Position numbers and translations under genes: made by a program
The notes under the pieces: model-generated
What the model saw: the letters and a program-made list of their open reading frames with translations, nothing else
Database searches by the model: none
Told to the model about the DNA's origin: nothing
Source of the DNA: Chara braunii
Taxonomy: Eukaryota > Streptophyta > Charophyceae > Charales > Characeae
Direction of reading: 5' to 3'
Assembly (NCBI GenBank): GCA_003427395.1
Contig: BFEA01000273.1
Coordinates: 10,762-42,552 of the forward strand
DNA length: 31,791 bases
Shown here: in pieces, positions 19,212-28,104 of the stretch
How positions within the stretch are numbered: position 1 is the first letter of the stretch
Layout: every line of letters starts with the position of its first letter

Positions 19212-19994
19212 TCTCTTCTGGGGCAACCTAGGGTCTCGTATTGATGATGGCTGGCAGGACTCCATATCGTCGACAGCCTTACTCACCAAGGTGGTGGGGA
19301 TGGAGCCATTAGGTATTGGGTAAGCAGGAATGGATAGTGGAGGATGGGTGATTGAGATTTGCGAGTTGGGGTGCTCTGTTCTGTCCTCCTTATCTGGTAA
19401 TGTCACTATTTCGATGTCCCCTTCTATCGATAGCCGTCGATTTTTCATCGCAGATAACCCACGACAGTGCTGATATACTAACTAAAAGAGTGGTGATGTG
19501 GGTTTGTTAGGAAGCTCTCGCTTTCAACACCTTATGCAATGAGTGGTACCACGAGGTATGGAGGTACGGGGAGTGTGGATCTACTCGTTTTTTTCCAACC
19601 CACGTCCAAACATAATTGCTAAATTGCTAACAAGATCATTCTACTCTAGCTATTGGCGCTCCCCCCTTTCATGGTGGTAGTGTCAAATCTGGGAAATGGG
19701 AGATGCGGTTTAGGCTAACTTTTTAGGGCTTGTGTCGAAATGTTGATTTCATTCGACCCCCTTCGCCCTGCTACAACTTCTCCTCTCTTCTGCTGGTGCT
19801 AAAGGGTTCCAAGCATTGGCGTTGTGTTGAACAGAGTCTTTTTTTTTTACATCATTGAATAAGGGACACTGGACCCGATTTCCAGCAGGTGTGGCTCCCC
19901 ATCAATCGATGGAGCCTTCAACGTCGGGACCCACTTAACGGGGCAGCTCTTATCATCTCCTCAAGTGGGATCTCTCGCATATGAAGTTTTTGTT
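19212..19994 (+). repeat. 783-bp segment repeated exactly at 10895-11677
   Basis: Constant offset (8317) and no mismatch noticed along the whole length. It includes the 3' stem-loop module: GGGA (19863-19866)/TCCC (19896-19899) enclosing CTGG (19869-19872)/CCAG (19882-19885), followed by CCATC (19899-19903)/GATGG (19908-19912). Confidence 0.95.
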
Positions 19995-20014
19995 AAAAAA
20001 AAAAAAAAAAAAAA

Positions 20015-20830
20015 GATACCGGGGCCATTACCTGGCTTCGGCTGAAAATAGGATCATCATTCGTGAGCAATTACTAGCCTATGAACCAAATGTGAGCCTA
20101 TGAACCAAATGTGAGATATTGTGAGATACCGGGGCCATTAGCCGGCTTCGGCTGAGAAACTAAGACAAGTACCGACAACAAAAATACCATCTGCCTATGG
20201 TCGATCCTAAAATTCAGAAAACCGGAGGGTCAAAACTGAGCCCGCCTGTATCCAAACCTCCCCCCCTTAACAGATGAAACGTCGGTCCAGGCTTTCAGTC
20301 CTCGTACCAGAACTCACTTGATCTCATACCCCCTTCTGCTAGGGTAACAGGGCACCACAACCTTTCCCAGTACCGACCAACCTTGTTCTGACGGACAGGA
20401 AGTGCCTTCCTCCCTCAACATCTCCCTTAGACGCAGGCCCCTGACACCAGGTTACAGGGTAATACCCCGGCGCCGGCTACGTCGGGCGGTCTGGTTATGC
20501 CTTCCACCCCCGACATAACTCCACAGGCCTCAAGCTCCCCCTAGGTCACAGAGTGAAAACTCCGGCACCAGCCTGTGTCGTCCCAGCATCATCCTTCTAA
20601 CCTACTTACCTTAACAAATAACCCCTCCCCTGTTGAAAGCCCCCTTACTACCTCCCATCCTCCAGTTCTAACTCCCCCCCTTTCCTCACGAAATCCAACC
20701 ATAGGCTTTTTTTTTCGGTTTTATGAAATGTAATATGTACACAGGGGCCATTGCCCGGCTCTGGCTGAGATAACCCTTTTTTTTAAGGGTCATGAGCAAT
20801 TACTAGCCTATTCAGCAAAGGGCCTCATGA
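20015..20830. repeat. Dispersed GATACCGGGGCCATTA...GGCTTCGGCTGA repeats
   Basis: The phrase GATACCGGGGCCATTA followed by CYGGCTTCGGCTGA occurs at 20015 and 20126, and a variant (CAGGGGCCATTGCCCGGCTC) at about 20742. The word GAGCAATTACTAGCCTAT follows at about 20062 and 20793. GCCTATGAACCAAATGTGA is duplicated in tandem at about 20076-20115. A hairpin ACCCTT/AAGGGT with a T-run loop lies at about 20774-20791. These look like pieces of one diverged repeat family, into which the retroposon inserted. Confidence 0.6.
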
Positions 20831-21240
20831 AATAGGCTAAAGTTTAGAATAAAAATGAGAAGTCTCTTTTCTGGCTACCATTCGAAGGAACTATGAGAAC
20901 CTCGATCATTATCCCATGAGAGTTTTCGGCCAGAGAACAAACTACCTTAGTGTGATTTAACAGCCCCACCTCAGCCTGCCTCAGCCGTCATATCCTCGAT
21001 ACCTAGTCTCTACCTGGCCTCACACCCCCACTGCTAGGTTACAGAGCAGCGCGACCCACTCCAAAACAATCCTCCACGCTAGGTTACAGGGCGGAGCAAC
21101 CCGCCCGCCCCGGCTCCGGCCAACGTCGTGTATGTACCAGCTCGCCAATGGACACTGGAGTGCCTTCCACCCTCGACAACTCCCCAGATCTCTCTACCAG
21201 GCCTCATACCCACACATACCAAGCCCCAGCCCCGACCAGA
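20285..21240. repeat. GC-rich ~100-bp imperfect repeats with CTAGGTTACAG core
   Basis: The core GCTAGGTTACAG (variants) occurs at about 20338, 20449, 20542, 21033 and 21078. It is preceded by TGCCTTCCACCCTCGACAAC-like and ACCAGGCCTCA-like words and followed by CCCCGGCNCCGGCCAACGTCG-like sequence. In three copies a short hairpin directly follows the core with different arms: GGGT/ACCC around AAT, GAGT/ACTC around GAAA, GGGCGG/CCGCCC around AGCAAC or shorter. The array is interrupted at about 20600-20985 by unrelated sequence. No convincing gene. Confidence 0.55.
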
Positions 21241-22384
21241 GTCGTTCTGGCCTCGTCCATTCGCCGACCTATGGGTCTAACGGCATCAGCAGAACGTCAA
21301 ACGGCATCAGCAGAACGTCGAGCGAACGACCAATCACCACCATAGCTGCAGTTCAAAGACCTCCAACTCCCTCATGCGCTGAGAGCTAATAAAAAAACAA
21401 ATTTTCATGAGGAACAATAACAAGTCAATAAAGTGAAAACAAAACAAATGAAAATCCACAAAAAACGAATTTGAGCTTCCTCGATAATCATTTTCAATAC
21501 TGAATTCATTATCCGTAATTCAACATCCATGAACGGATGGAGAGGGATCCAAACCCCCCGATATACTGTAATATGTCAGTTTGCAATGTGATCCTCCACT
21601 GGAAACATTCATCTATCCCTAGCCTCACTCCGGCAAGACTTGTCACGACGGAGCCACCATCTCCACCGCTGCTGTGCCCTATTTCGTCCAACTAACTTTA
21701 TTAAAATGTCAATTTTATTTTATTTTATTTTCAACACGCACACACAGAGCATTCTATTCTTTGGGGGGGCAGTCCAGTAGCTTATCCCCGGCAAGCAAGA
21801 ATATAAACAGAACATATCAAAGGACGAATATCATGAGCCCCGGGAGAGTTCTGATAGCAGCTAGTGCGCAACCGGGGGACTACCATTGGTACCGAGGCAT
21901 TGTCGCCATCCCTTTTCTAAGATACCCGCCGTCCACTGCCACTGTATCCCCCCCTTTATATCCCCGTTCTCAACCCCCAGCCTCCTCCCCTCCCACCACC
22001 ACCCCCCCCTTGCATGGCCAACCCACGAACATCCCCCAGATAGAGTACCCAAACAGACTATATTTGCAGCCTATATTTGTAGCTTTTCTCTCACCGCCTG
22101 CCTCCTTCATAGCTTCTGTGCCTCTAACATCCTCCCCCAACCCTTGGCTCCCCCTGAGTATCCCTGCCCTCCATGTGGACTTCAAATTTTACGACTCTGA
22201 CGATTTTCGTCCTAAAGAAATGGCTGTTTTTCGCTTTTAGCTGCTTGCTGCCTTTTTCAAGGGAAAACGGACTTTATCTTCTGCTACAATAATCGAGTTT
22301 ATTTCATACACCCTTGCTTGCTTGCCTCTGTGTAGGCTGAAGATAGATAAGATTCAATATGGTTCAATATGGCTAGATAGAAAG
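21241..22384. other. No convincing gene
   Basis: A 188-codon plus-strand frame (21674-22240) is Pro/Ser/Thr-rich and comes from C-rich DNA. It has no recognisable domain and no signal peptide, and I do not call it a gene. Confidence 0.4.
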
Positions 22385-22620
22385 AAAAGTTGGATGGACG
22401 GATGGCCGCCCAATCCCTCCCTCCGTACCTCCATCCATCCATCCATCCATCCATCCATCCCTAGGTCCATGCCTCCCTCCCTCCATCCATCTGCCCCTCC
22501 TTTCTTTCCCTCTATCCGTTCCTCTGTCCCTCCCTCCATCTGTCCTCCCATCCATCCATGCCCCCATCTGTCCATCAGATGGACGGATGGATGGGAATGA
22601 TGGATGGATGGATGGATGGC
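22385..22620. repeat. (CATC)n and (GATG)n tracts in inverted arrangement
   Basis: CCATC/CCTCC-rich sequence at 22395-22562 (pure CATC run at about 22431-22460) is followed by GGATG-rich sequence to 22620. The two can fold back: CATCTGTCCAT at about 22565-22575 pairs, with one G-T, to ATGGACGGATG just downstream. Confidence 0.85.
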
Positions 22621-22657
22621 GGGCTATTCATAAATGAGTGTTTGGAATCTGGGAGAC

Positions 22658-22911
22658 GAGGACAACAAATAAGGGGCTGTCACAAACTGTTTCGTCGGAG
22701 TTTCACAGTCTCATCAGGAGGCTGAACCCTATATATAGTCAAACAGAGCTGCCTGGTAAACCATAGGAAGAGAGGGAGAAGAGGACAACAAACGAGTACA
22801 TATGTACATACATCGTCAAACAGAACTGGCCGGTAAACCGTAGGCAGAGAGGGAGGGAGAAGAGGACAACAAACGAGGGGCTGTGACAAACTGTTTCGTC
22901 GGAGTTTCACT
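22658..22911. repeat. Interleaved local duplications
   Basis: GAGGACAACAAA(T/C)(A/G)AGGGG followed by CTGT(C/G)ACAAACTG and TTTCGTCGGAGTTTCAC occurs at about 22658-22709 and 22862-22911. GTCAAACAGA(G/A)CTG and GGTAAACC(A/G)TAGG(A/C)AGAGAGGG occur at about 22738 and 22815. Period about 75-200 bp; no coding content. Confidence 0.8.
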
Positions 22912-22951
22912 TGATTTTTCGGAATTCAAGAATAGAGGCGCAGTACCCTTT

Positions 22952-23048
22952 ATTTATTTATTTATTTTCATGTGGTCCGATGGACCACGGATCAGATATT
23001 GAACTGATCAGAACACATACTAGACTTGATCTTAGCCCAAAGGCCGAG
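22952..23048 (-). ncRNA. U2 snRNA-like gene fragment (5' half)
   Basis: The minus strand from 23048 reads CTCGGCCTTTGGGCTAAGAT, CAAGTCTAGTATGTGTTC, TGATCAGTTCAATATCTGAT, then GTGGTCC-ATC-GGACCAC. This is the order of U2 snRNA stem I, branchpoint-recognition region, stem IIa and plant-type stem IIb. Stem IIa (23004-23009 with 22990-22995) and IIb (22982-22988 with 22972-22978) are perfectly paired. Relative to the common U2 sequence, each has a substitution on both arms that keeps pairing. The branch-recognition GUAGUA reads CTAGTA here. Downstream, the expected U-rich Sm site and 3' stem-loops are missing, replaced by an ATAAATAAATAA repeat. No TATA box or plant upstream element was seen in the ~100 bp before it. 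It is probably a truncated pseudogene or a U2-derived retrocopy of a diverged U2. Confidence 0.75.
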
Positions 23049-23143
23049 TTCACTTTGTCCTGTCAAGTTGTCTGCTCAAAGGTTGCTGAAGTTCATCAGA
23101 GCAAAAAGCATGACCCTCGCAATGTTCTCCCTCCCTCCCCGCC

Positions 23144-23146
<3 letters not shown>

Positions 23147-23225
<79 letters not shown>

Positions 23226-23226
23226 N

Positions 23227-23299
<73 letters not shown>
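23147..23299. repeat. Compound (CT)n-(CA)n microsatellite with an N
   Basis: CT repeat 23147-23252 with an ambiguous base at 23226, passing directly into a CA repeat to 23299. Confidence 0.98.
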
Positions 23300-23304
<5 letters not shown>

Positions 23305-24194
23305 TTCCGACACCCATGCACCTTAGTCTGTCCCCTCTCCATTGTGGTTAACACATTCTGCACCACTGTGAGCCCTTCTCCCCATGCCAGCTCACTACCT
23401 ATTGAAAACGGCTCACTAGCTATTGAAAACGAAGTACAGACTCACTGACGAGAGGTAGACCAGGTCAGAGCCGACACAAACTGACGAAAAGGACATAGCA
23501 ATCTCGAAAGAACCATTCTCAGTCGCAACTATACGCATCGACGAGTGCTGATCAGACGTTAAGCTACAATGCGTACTGCATATTACTAAAAGTGAAGTAC
23601 ACACACACTGACGAGACGGGAGATCGGATAAGGCCCCGCACAGATTGATCCAAGATAACTTGGGACAATTTTCATTTGGAAAGATACGCCTTGCGAGTGT
23701 ACTGATGTGTGCTGCTTACACAATTCTTCATTCGTGTGAAGTTCACAAGCCGCCTCCTGTACGATTCATCGTCAAAAGACTCGAATAGTAGTTGCTAAAT
23801 GGATCCGCATATTGCGACCACACGGTCGCTAGCTCATTACTGCTAGACTAAGCAATTATCTTCCACAACTTGAACGGCATACAAGAAACTGAAAGCAGCA
23901 GGTAATGGGTCCAAAACCTTACAGCAAACGCAGCAAGACGCTACGGCAGCCGCACACCCCGGTGCCTGTCCGCACACCCCAGTGCCTGTAAAGCATCTGA
24001 CCACGTTTCGACGTGTCCACAAAATTCAAGGAGGCCGTCCAAGTGACCTAGAGGCAAAGCGTGCGCAAAGGTCGGCATGATCTACACCAGAAAGTCACAT
24101 GAAAGTAGCCGATACTGATCTCTCTTGCTCTGCCCTGCCGTCGATCCAAGAAAAATGAATTCCACAGCATTTTTGACAATCGAAATAGCCGCAT
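23300..24194. other. No gene recognised; small tandem duplications
   Basis: A 20-bp tandem duplication (CCGCACACCCC.GTGCCTGT) lies at about 23950-23989. CTCACTA.CTATTGAAAACG is duplicated near 23391-23430. No coding region was identified. Confidence 0.5.
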
Positions 24195-24397
24195 TGATGC
24201 ATTAGCAGAGAGTGCCTGCCTGTTGATAACCCTTCGGTATCATCACCTAGCCTTCATTGTTCTTCTTCCACACAATCCCTACCTGTCTCACCCTTTGATG
24301 CATTAGCAGAGAGATCCTGCCTGTTGATTACCCTCCAACATCATCACCTGGCCTTCGCTGTTTTTTCCTTCCACACAATCCCTACCTGTCTCACCCT
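24195..24397. repeat. ~101-bp tandem duplication
   Basis: 24195-24295 and 24296-24397 share TGATGCATTAGCAGAGAG, CCTGCCTGTTGAT, CATCATCACCT.GCCTTC and TTCCACACAATCCCTACCTG with scattered differences and small indels. Confidence 0.92.
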
Positions 24398-25855
24398 TTA
24401 CCCTCCTCCTCTTCCGCTTGTGCAGTAGTCCACCCTAGTGCTCACGCACCTCACACGAAACAACCTTTCAGATAGGCTGCTGATGCGCACAACGGGTTCC
24501 AGCCTGCTGCGGTCCCCCCGGCCATTTCGCCTAGCTGTAAAGACCACCTATGCGGCAAAATGTGCTACGCTCATTGGCGAAAAACACATCAGCAAACGTA
24601 CCCTTGTTCACAACCGAAATAGAAGTGCCGGTCGCAGAAGCAATCTTCAGATGACCTCACCCAGCTTACAAAACGTACTCGGTTCAACAACCCCAATATA
24701 TTTTGACTGCAGCTAAGAAACCCCGCAACCATGAAATGAGAACACTGAAGACGATCCTCAGGATTTGCTGGAGAAGAGACTGTCAGCTCCCATGTTCGCT
24801 TGTTCCATCGCAGTCGTCGCCTTGTGCTCGCTACACGCACGTACGTCACTATGCTACATCTGCCATAAGCAGGACGGACACATCTACAATGCATACCACA
24901 GAGAAATCACCGAAAGGCGGGGGAAACAGAAAGAACATACAAGCCCGAGACCAGCAGGAATGAAATAAAGGGAAGTAAAGAAAAACTCCGATTGAAGAAG
25001 AACTGACGAGGATATGGAGGGTAAAACAGGAAAGTGAACGGGAAAATCGGATATACACAGAATCCGCAAGAAAAGATTAATCAGGAACAATCGAGCTGAC
25101 AGTTGAGAAAAACGTCCGACAAAGAGAGGGGCACCTTCATCGGCGGGACAAGGATGCTAACTACTACAAAACACTACAGGGGGGGGGGGGGAGGAATCCG
25201 TGCAAAAAATTGCACCTCCCAAACGACTGCCAAAGCGGGATTTGTCCTCTTAAAACTGAGATTCCTCGTCGGCAGTTTGGGTAAACAACTTTGCGCTAAC
25301 ATATTGTACACTCGTGCACGTTTCCGCACAGTTCTATCCCCCTCCTCAAACAATCTCTCCTCCTTTGTGTTCCCTACGTCGCCCTCTTTCAAGCCTTGAC
25401 ATGAACTGACAGGAAGGAATGCATACGGCGCTTCCTGTGAGAGCTATCACCTCCTACCATCATCCACCCTACTTTACAACCGCGCGTTCCATCCCCGCTT
25501 CTGTCGACCTCCCGCACGCCCACGCCCACGGGCTTACTAAGAAATAACGCTGACCTTCACAGTCGAAACTTGTGGCCTATACAAAGCAGCATTGCATTTC
25601 CCCTCTCGGGGGCGTCGACGCCGGGTACTGGATGAAACCGCTGGACGAACCTGGTTTAAAGTCAAATCAATTGTGCAAAAGATGAAGGTGCTCAAACATA
25701 AGTGAATTTAGAGAGAACATTAATTCTCACACAGAATGGTACCGAGCCCGCTTGTTTCGTGCAATCCACATCGACTCCGTTGACACTCCCTCCGACCACA
25801 TGCACTTCCGAACAGCCCCAGGAAATCCGCGCTTCTCGGTCCCGAACACAGCGAT
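24398..25855. other. No gene recognised
   Basis: A/C-rich plus strand with only short frames on both strands. A 12-base G-run lies at 25180-25191. No RNA gene or domain was identified. It could be intron or 3' flank of the putative minus-strand exons near 26 kb. Confidence 0.4.
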
Positions 25856-25985
25856 TCACTTTGAGTCCCCTCGTGTTCTTGAACAAAAGCCTGCTTTAAG
25901 CGTGTCGCGTCTAGCACAGCCAGTTCGGCCCACTTCTTCCCTTCGTCGTCCATCCGCAAAGCCGTAGTGCATACCCTCACCTCGA
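25856..25985 (-). CDS. Possible exon, unrecognised protein
   Basis: The minus-strand frame reads RVCTTALRMDDEGKKWAELA followed by VLDATRLKQAFVQEHEG. This is a composition typical of an amphipathic helical protein and unlike the surrounding low-complexity frames. An AG precedes it (GCTCGAG), and a GTGAATC near its end could be a donor. No family was recognised. It might belong with the frame at 26200-26565 to one minus-strand gene. Confidence 0.22.
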
Positions 25986-26199
25986 GCTATACTATTACAG
26001 ACCTTTTGACCTCCACTTCCAAGTGAGGGATGCTGCATTCATTCTGCAGCAGAACAAATGGCAGAACGCGGCGGTAAAGTAACCTGTCTCACATTCCAAA
26101 TGTTCAGGCTTCCGTAAAAAAAAAGCCTCCCCCACCAAGTCCTGCCAACGCGCAAGACGTGAACTTGCCCTTTCCCATCTATCTAGCACTGCCACGTAT

Positions 26200-26565
26200 G
26201 GTTGCCTGGCAATTCACATAAAAACCTACGAACCTATCTCTATCTCGTTCTTCGCATGAGTTTTGGCCTCTTTGGCCACACTGATTCCAGATTGGCAGGC
26301 TCTTTGCCCCACCCCTTTTGGCCACATCCTCCCAGGAGAACTGGACATACATCCCTGGATGCTTCGGATCCCGGAAGAGACCAGCATGCTGTCCTACCTC
26401 GACGCCTAAGCATTTGCATGTCGTCAATATCTCTGAATCAGTGGTCACCCTGCAGTCCCGGGCATATTTGAGGAATCGCCCTGTGACAAGGTAGAGCCTT
26501 ATTCCTCCATAACCAATGCTAATGTTACACGAGGGCATACCCTCCCATGGGCCTAGTTCCATCAT
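26200..26565 (-). CDS. Possible exon, unrecognised protein
   Basis: The minus-strand frame of ~120 codons has protein-like composition: GGIRLYLVTGRFLKYARDCR, then CLGVEVGQHAGLFRDPKHPG, then MYVQFSWEDVAKRGG. Upstream on the sense strand is a T-rich run (the A-run at 26571-26578), as in a polypyrimidine tract, with AG dinucleotides available. The last ~30 codons turn charged and repetitive and may be intron. No domain was recognised, and a transposon origin is not excluded. Confidence 0.3.
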
Positions 26566-27236
26566 ATTGCAAAAAAAACAAAGAATGGACCAAAAAAAAC
26601 TCAGCAGCCCGCTTATCGTCTCACAAAAAGGACGATAAAGAAAAACAAAGAGTGAGGCGCAGGCGACATGGCTACTCTCCTGCCAAACATCGGCAGTAGC
26701 ACAAACGAAAGGGCGTAAAAGCGAACGAATAGGACCATCCTATTGTCAGGCATCGTCTGGACCAGGAAATCGACAACGTCGCTCCTTGGGTTCAATCAGG
26801 GGAGCGGTATACAGGTTGCAATGCAACCGTATGGACCACTGCAGCCTTCTTGACAAGTGTCCCGGGCCAAGACTCGAGCTGTTCGAAAGGGAGGAAGTCC
26901 CACTACCTGCAAATTACGACATCTCTCTCGATGTCAGAACGAGCGAAAGCCGACGCCTCGCCCCAGAATAGATTCTATGCACCCTCCATTGTACGAAAAT
27001 TGTTGTCCGAGTACGCTAAAGACGTCACCAGCTTACATTGGTTCAACACACGAGGATAACCCCACCACTACAAGCGACTACCACATCATCCTAGTGCCTG
27101 GAGTCTGATGATGGCTACTGCGGATACCTCAGCCAAATGCCAAGTGCTCCACAGGCAACGTCACAGGCACTAATTCTATCTGGCACAGGCACACAATGTC
27201 AGCTCACGGAGGTCCTTACTATCTTCGAGGATGATT

Positions 27237-27239
<3 letters not shown>
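26566..27239. other. No gene recognised
   Basis: Short frames on both strands without motifs. Confidence 0.4.
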
Positions 27240-27303
<64 letters not shown>

Positions 27304-27304
27304 N

Positions 27305-27373
<69 letters not shown>
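27240..27373. repeat. (CT)n microsatellite with an N
   Basis: About 67 CT units with an ambiguous base at 27304, some 370 bp past the stop codon of the DUF1223 gene. Confidence 0.98.
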
Positions 27374-27376
<3 letters not shown>

Positions 27377-27741
27377 AACGATCGAGGGGCGCAACGAGGC
27401 GAAGGCTCGCCATTGTCGGCGTTAAGACGCCTAATCAACCTGTGCCCGTCTACCGAAGAGGACCCTACGACATGCCACTTACCTGCACTTCGCACGGACC
27501 TCACCATCGCCCATCACCAATCCTGTGCTTTCGAGCAAAGAACGCAGCACATGGCGTGGACCTATGTACACACCCTATCCATAAAACAAAACAAGAACCG
27601 TAACCATGAACGCCTGAAAATCAAGCACGCGCTGGTACTGCATCATGGCCCCACTGGTACTGCACCGTGGCCGTGCCGCAGCCCCGTTGTTTGCGCTTTG
27701 ATGCCCTCTCAGTTACGACAACGGGTTCTGACATCCGGTCA
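27374..27741. other. 3' flank of the DUF1223 gene
   Basis: Should hold the 3' UTR on the minus strand. No unambiguous polyadenylation signal could be chosen. CTGGTACTGCA.C is duplicated near 27632-27664. Confidence 0.4.
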
Positions 27742-28104
27742 TCACCGGTTCTCAATAGCGAATTGCTGACAGCCATAGACTCGCATAGTCACCGGATCTT
27801 GAATAAAAACAACAATGCCGCACCGTTGCTGCTTGAACTCTGGCCATGTCTTGAACCGCACGGTGCCTTTGGAGCAGGTTCCGTCAACCACTCCGAAGAT
27901 GGAGAAAGCGCGCTGCATGCCGCGTACGACGCGGTCATTCCAAAGAGTCTTCTCCGCATTCTCTCCTCCCGTCACCGACGTCATGTTACCATTTTCGTAC
28001 AGGGCTACCTTCACTCGCAGGACTTGAACTCCCTCCACATCCGCTAATAGTCTCGCCCTCATTGTGATTTTAATGCTCGAAACTTTCACCCTCATGGAGT
28101 CGAT
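27742..28104 (-). CDS. DUF1223-family protein, exon 2 (C-terminal)
   Basis: A 120-codon terminal exon ending in TGA at 27742. It follows a good acceptor: on the minus strand TTCTGCTGCAG ends at 28105, and the coding sequence resumes in phase 0 as IDSMRVKV. The region reads VLRVKVALYENG, GGENAEKTLWNDRVVR, GTVRFKTWPEFKQQRCG and VVFIQD, then GCQQFAI at the end. This is the C-terminal half characteristic of plant and bacterial DUF1223 proteins (a beta-rich part following the thioredoxin-like part). Joined to exon 1 it gives a 468-residue protein, if no further exon lies between. The function of the family is not established. Confidence 0.85.
   Translation of the reverse strand: MDSMRVKVSSIKITMRARLLADVEGVQVLRVKVALYENGNMTSVTGGENAEKTLWNDRVVRGMQRAFSIFGVVDGTCSKGTVRFKTWPEFKQQRCGIVVFIQDPVTMRVYGCQQFAIENR

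Larger units (their letters stand above)
18232..20014 (+). mobile_element. Poly(A)-tailed retroposon insertion flanked by TSDs
   Basis: A 1.78-kb insertion ends in 20 A (19995-20014) and is bounded by GATACCGGGGCCAT at 18218-18231 and 20015-20028. Removing it restores a GATACCGGGGCCATTA... sequence that also occurs nearby at 20126, which supports the boundaries. It contains a 261-codon frame, a second frame, and a ~780-bp 3' portion present also at 10895. The 3' portion carries two stem-loops shared with other copies. No reverse transcriptase motif (such as YADD) was seen, so this is a 5'-truncated LINE, a non-autonomous element or a processed retrocopy mobilised in trans. Insertion by target-primed reverse transcription is inferred from tail plus TSD. 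Confidence 0.7.

Noticed and set aside
10895-20014. LTR retrotransposon with LTRs at 10895-11677 and 19212-19994
   Set aside because: The repeats end in poly(A), lack TG...CA ends, and there is no tRNA primer site, polypurine tract next to an LTR, or gag-pol between them. The right copy is bounded by a TSD of its own.
21674-22240. 188-codon Pro/Ser-rich plus-strand frame
   Set aside because: C-rich low-complexity composition, no domain, no signal peptide, no splice or promoter support.
22911-23448. Frames with (SL)n and (HT)n or (RE)n and (CV)n runs
   Set aside because: Products of the CT/CA microsatellite and an N. The true content here is the U2-like segment and the repeat.
27137-27769. 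210-codon plus-strand frame with an SL run
   Set aside because: It crosses the CT microsatellite and N and lies antisense to the 3' flank and end of the DUF1223 gene.
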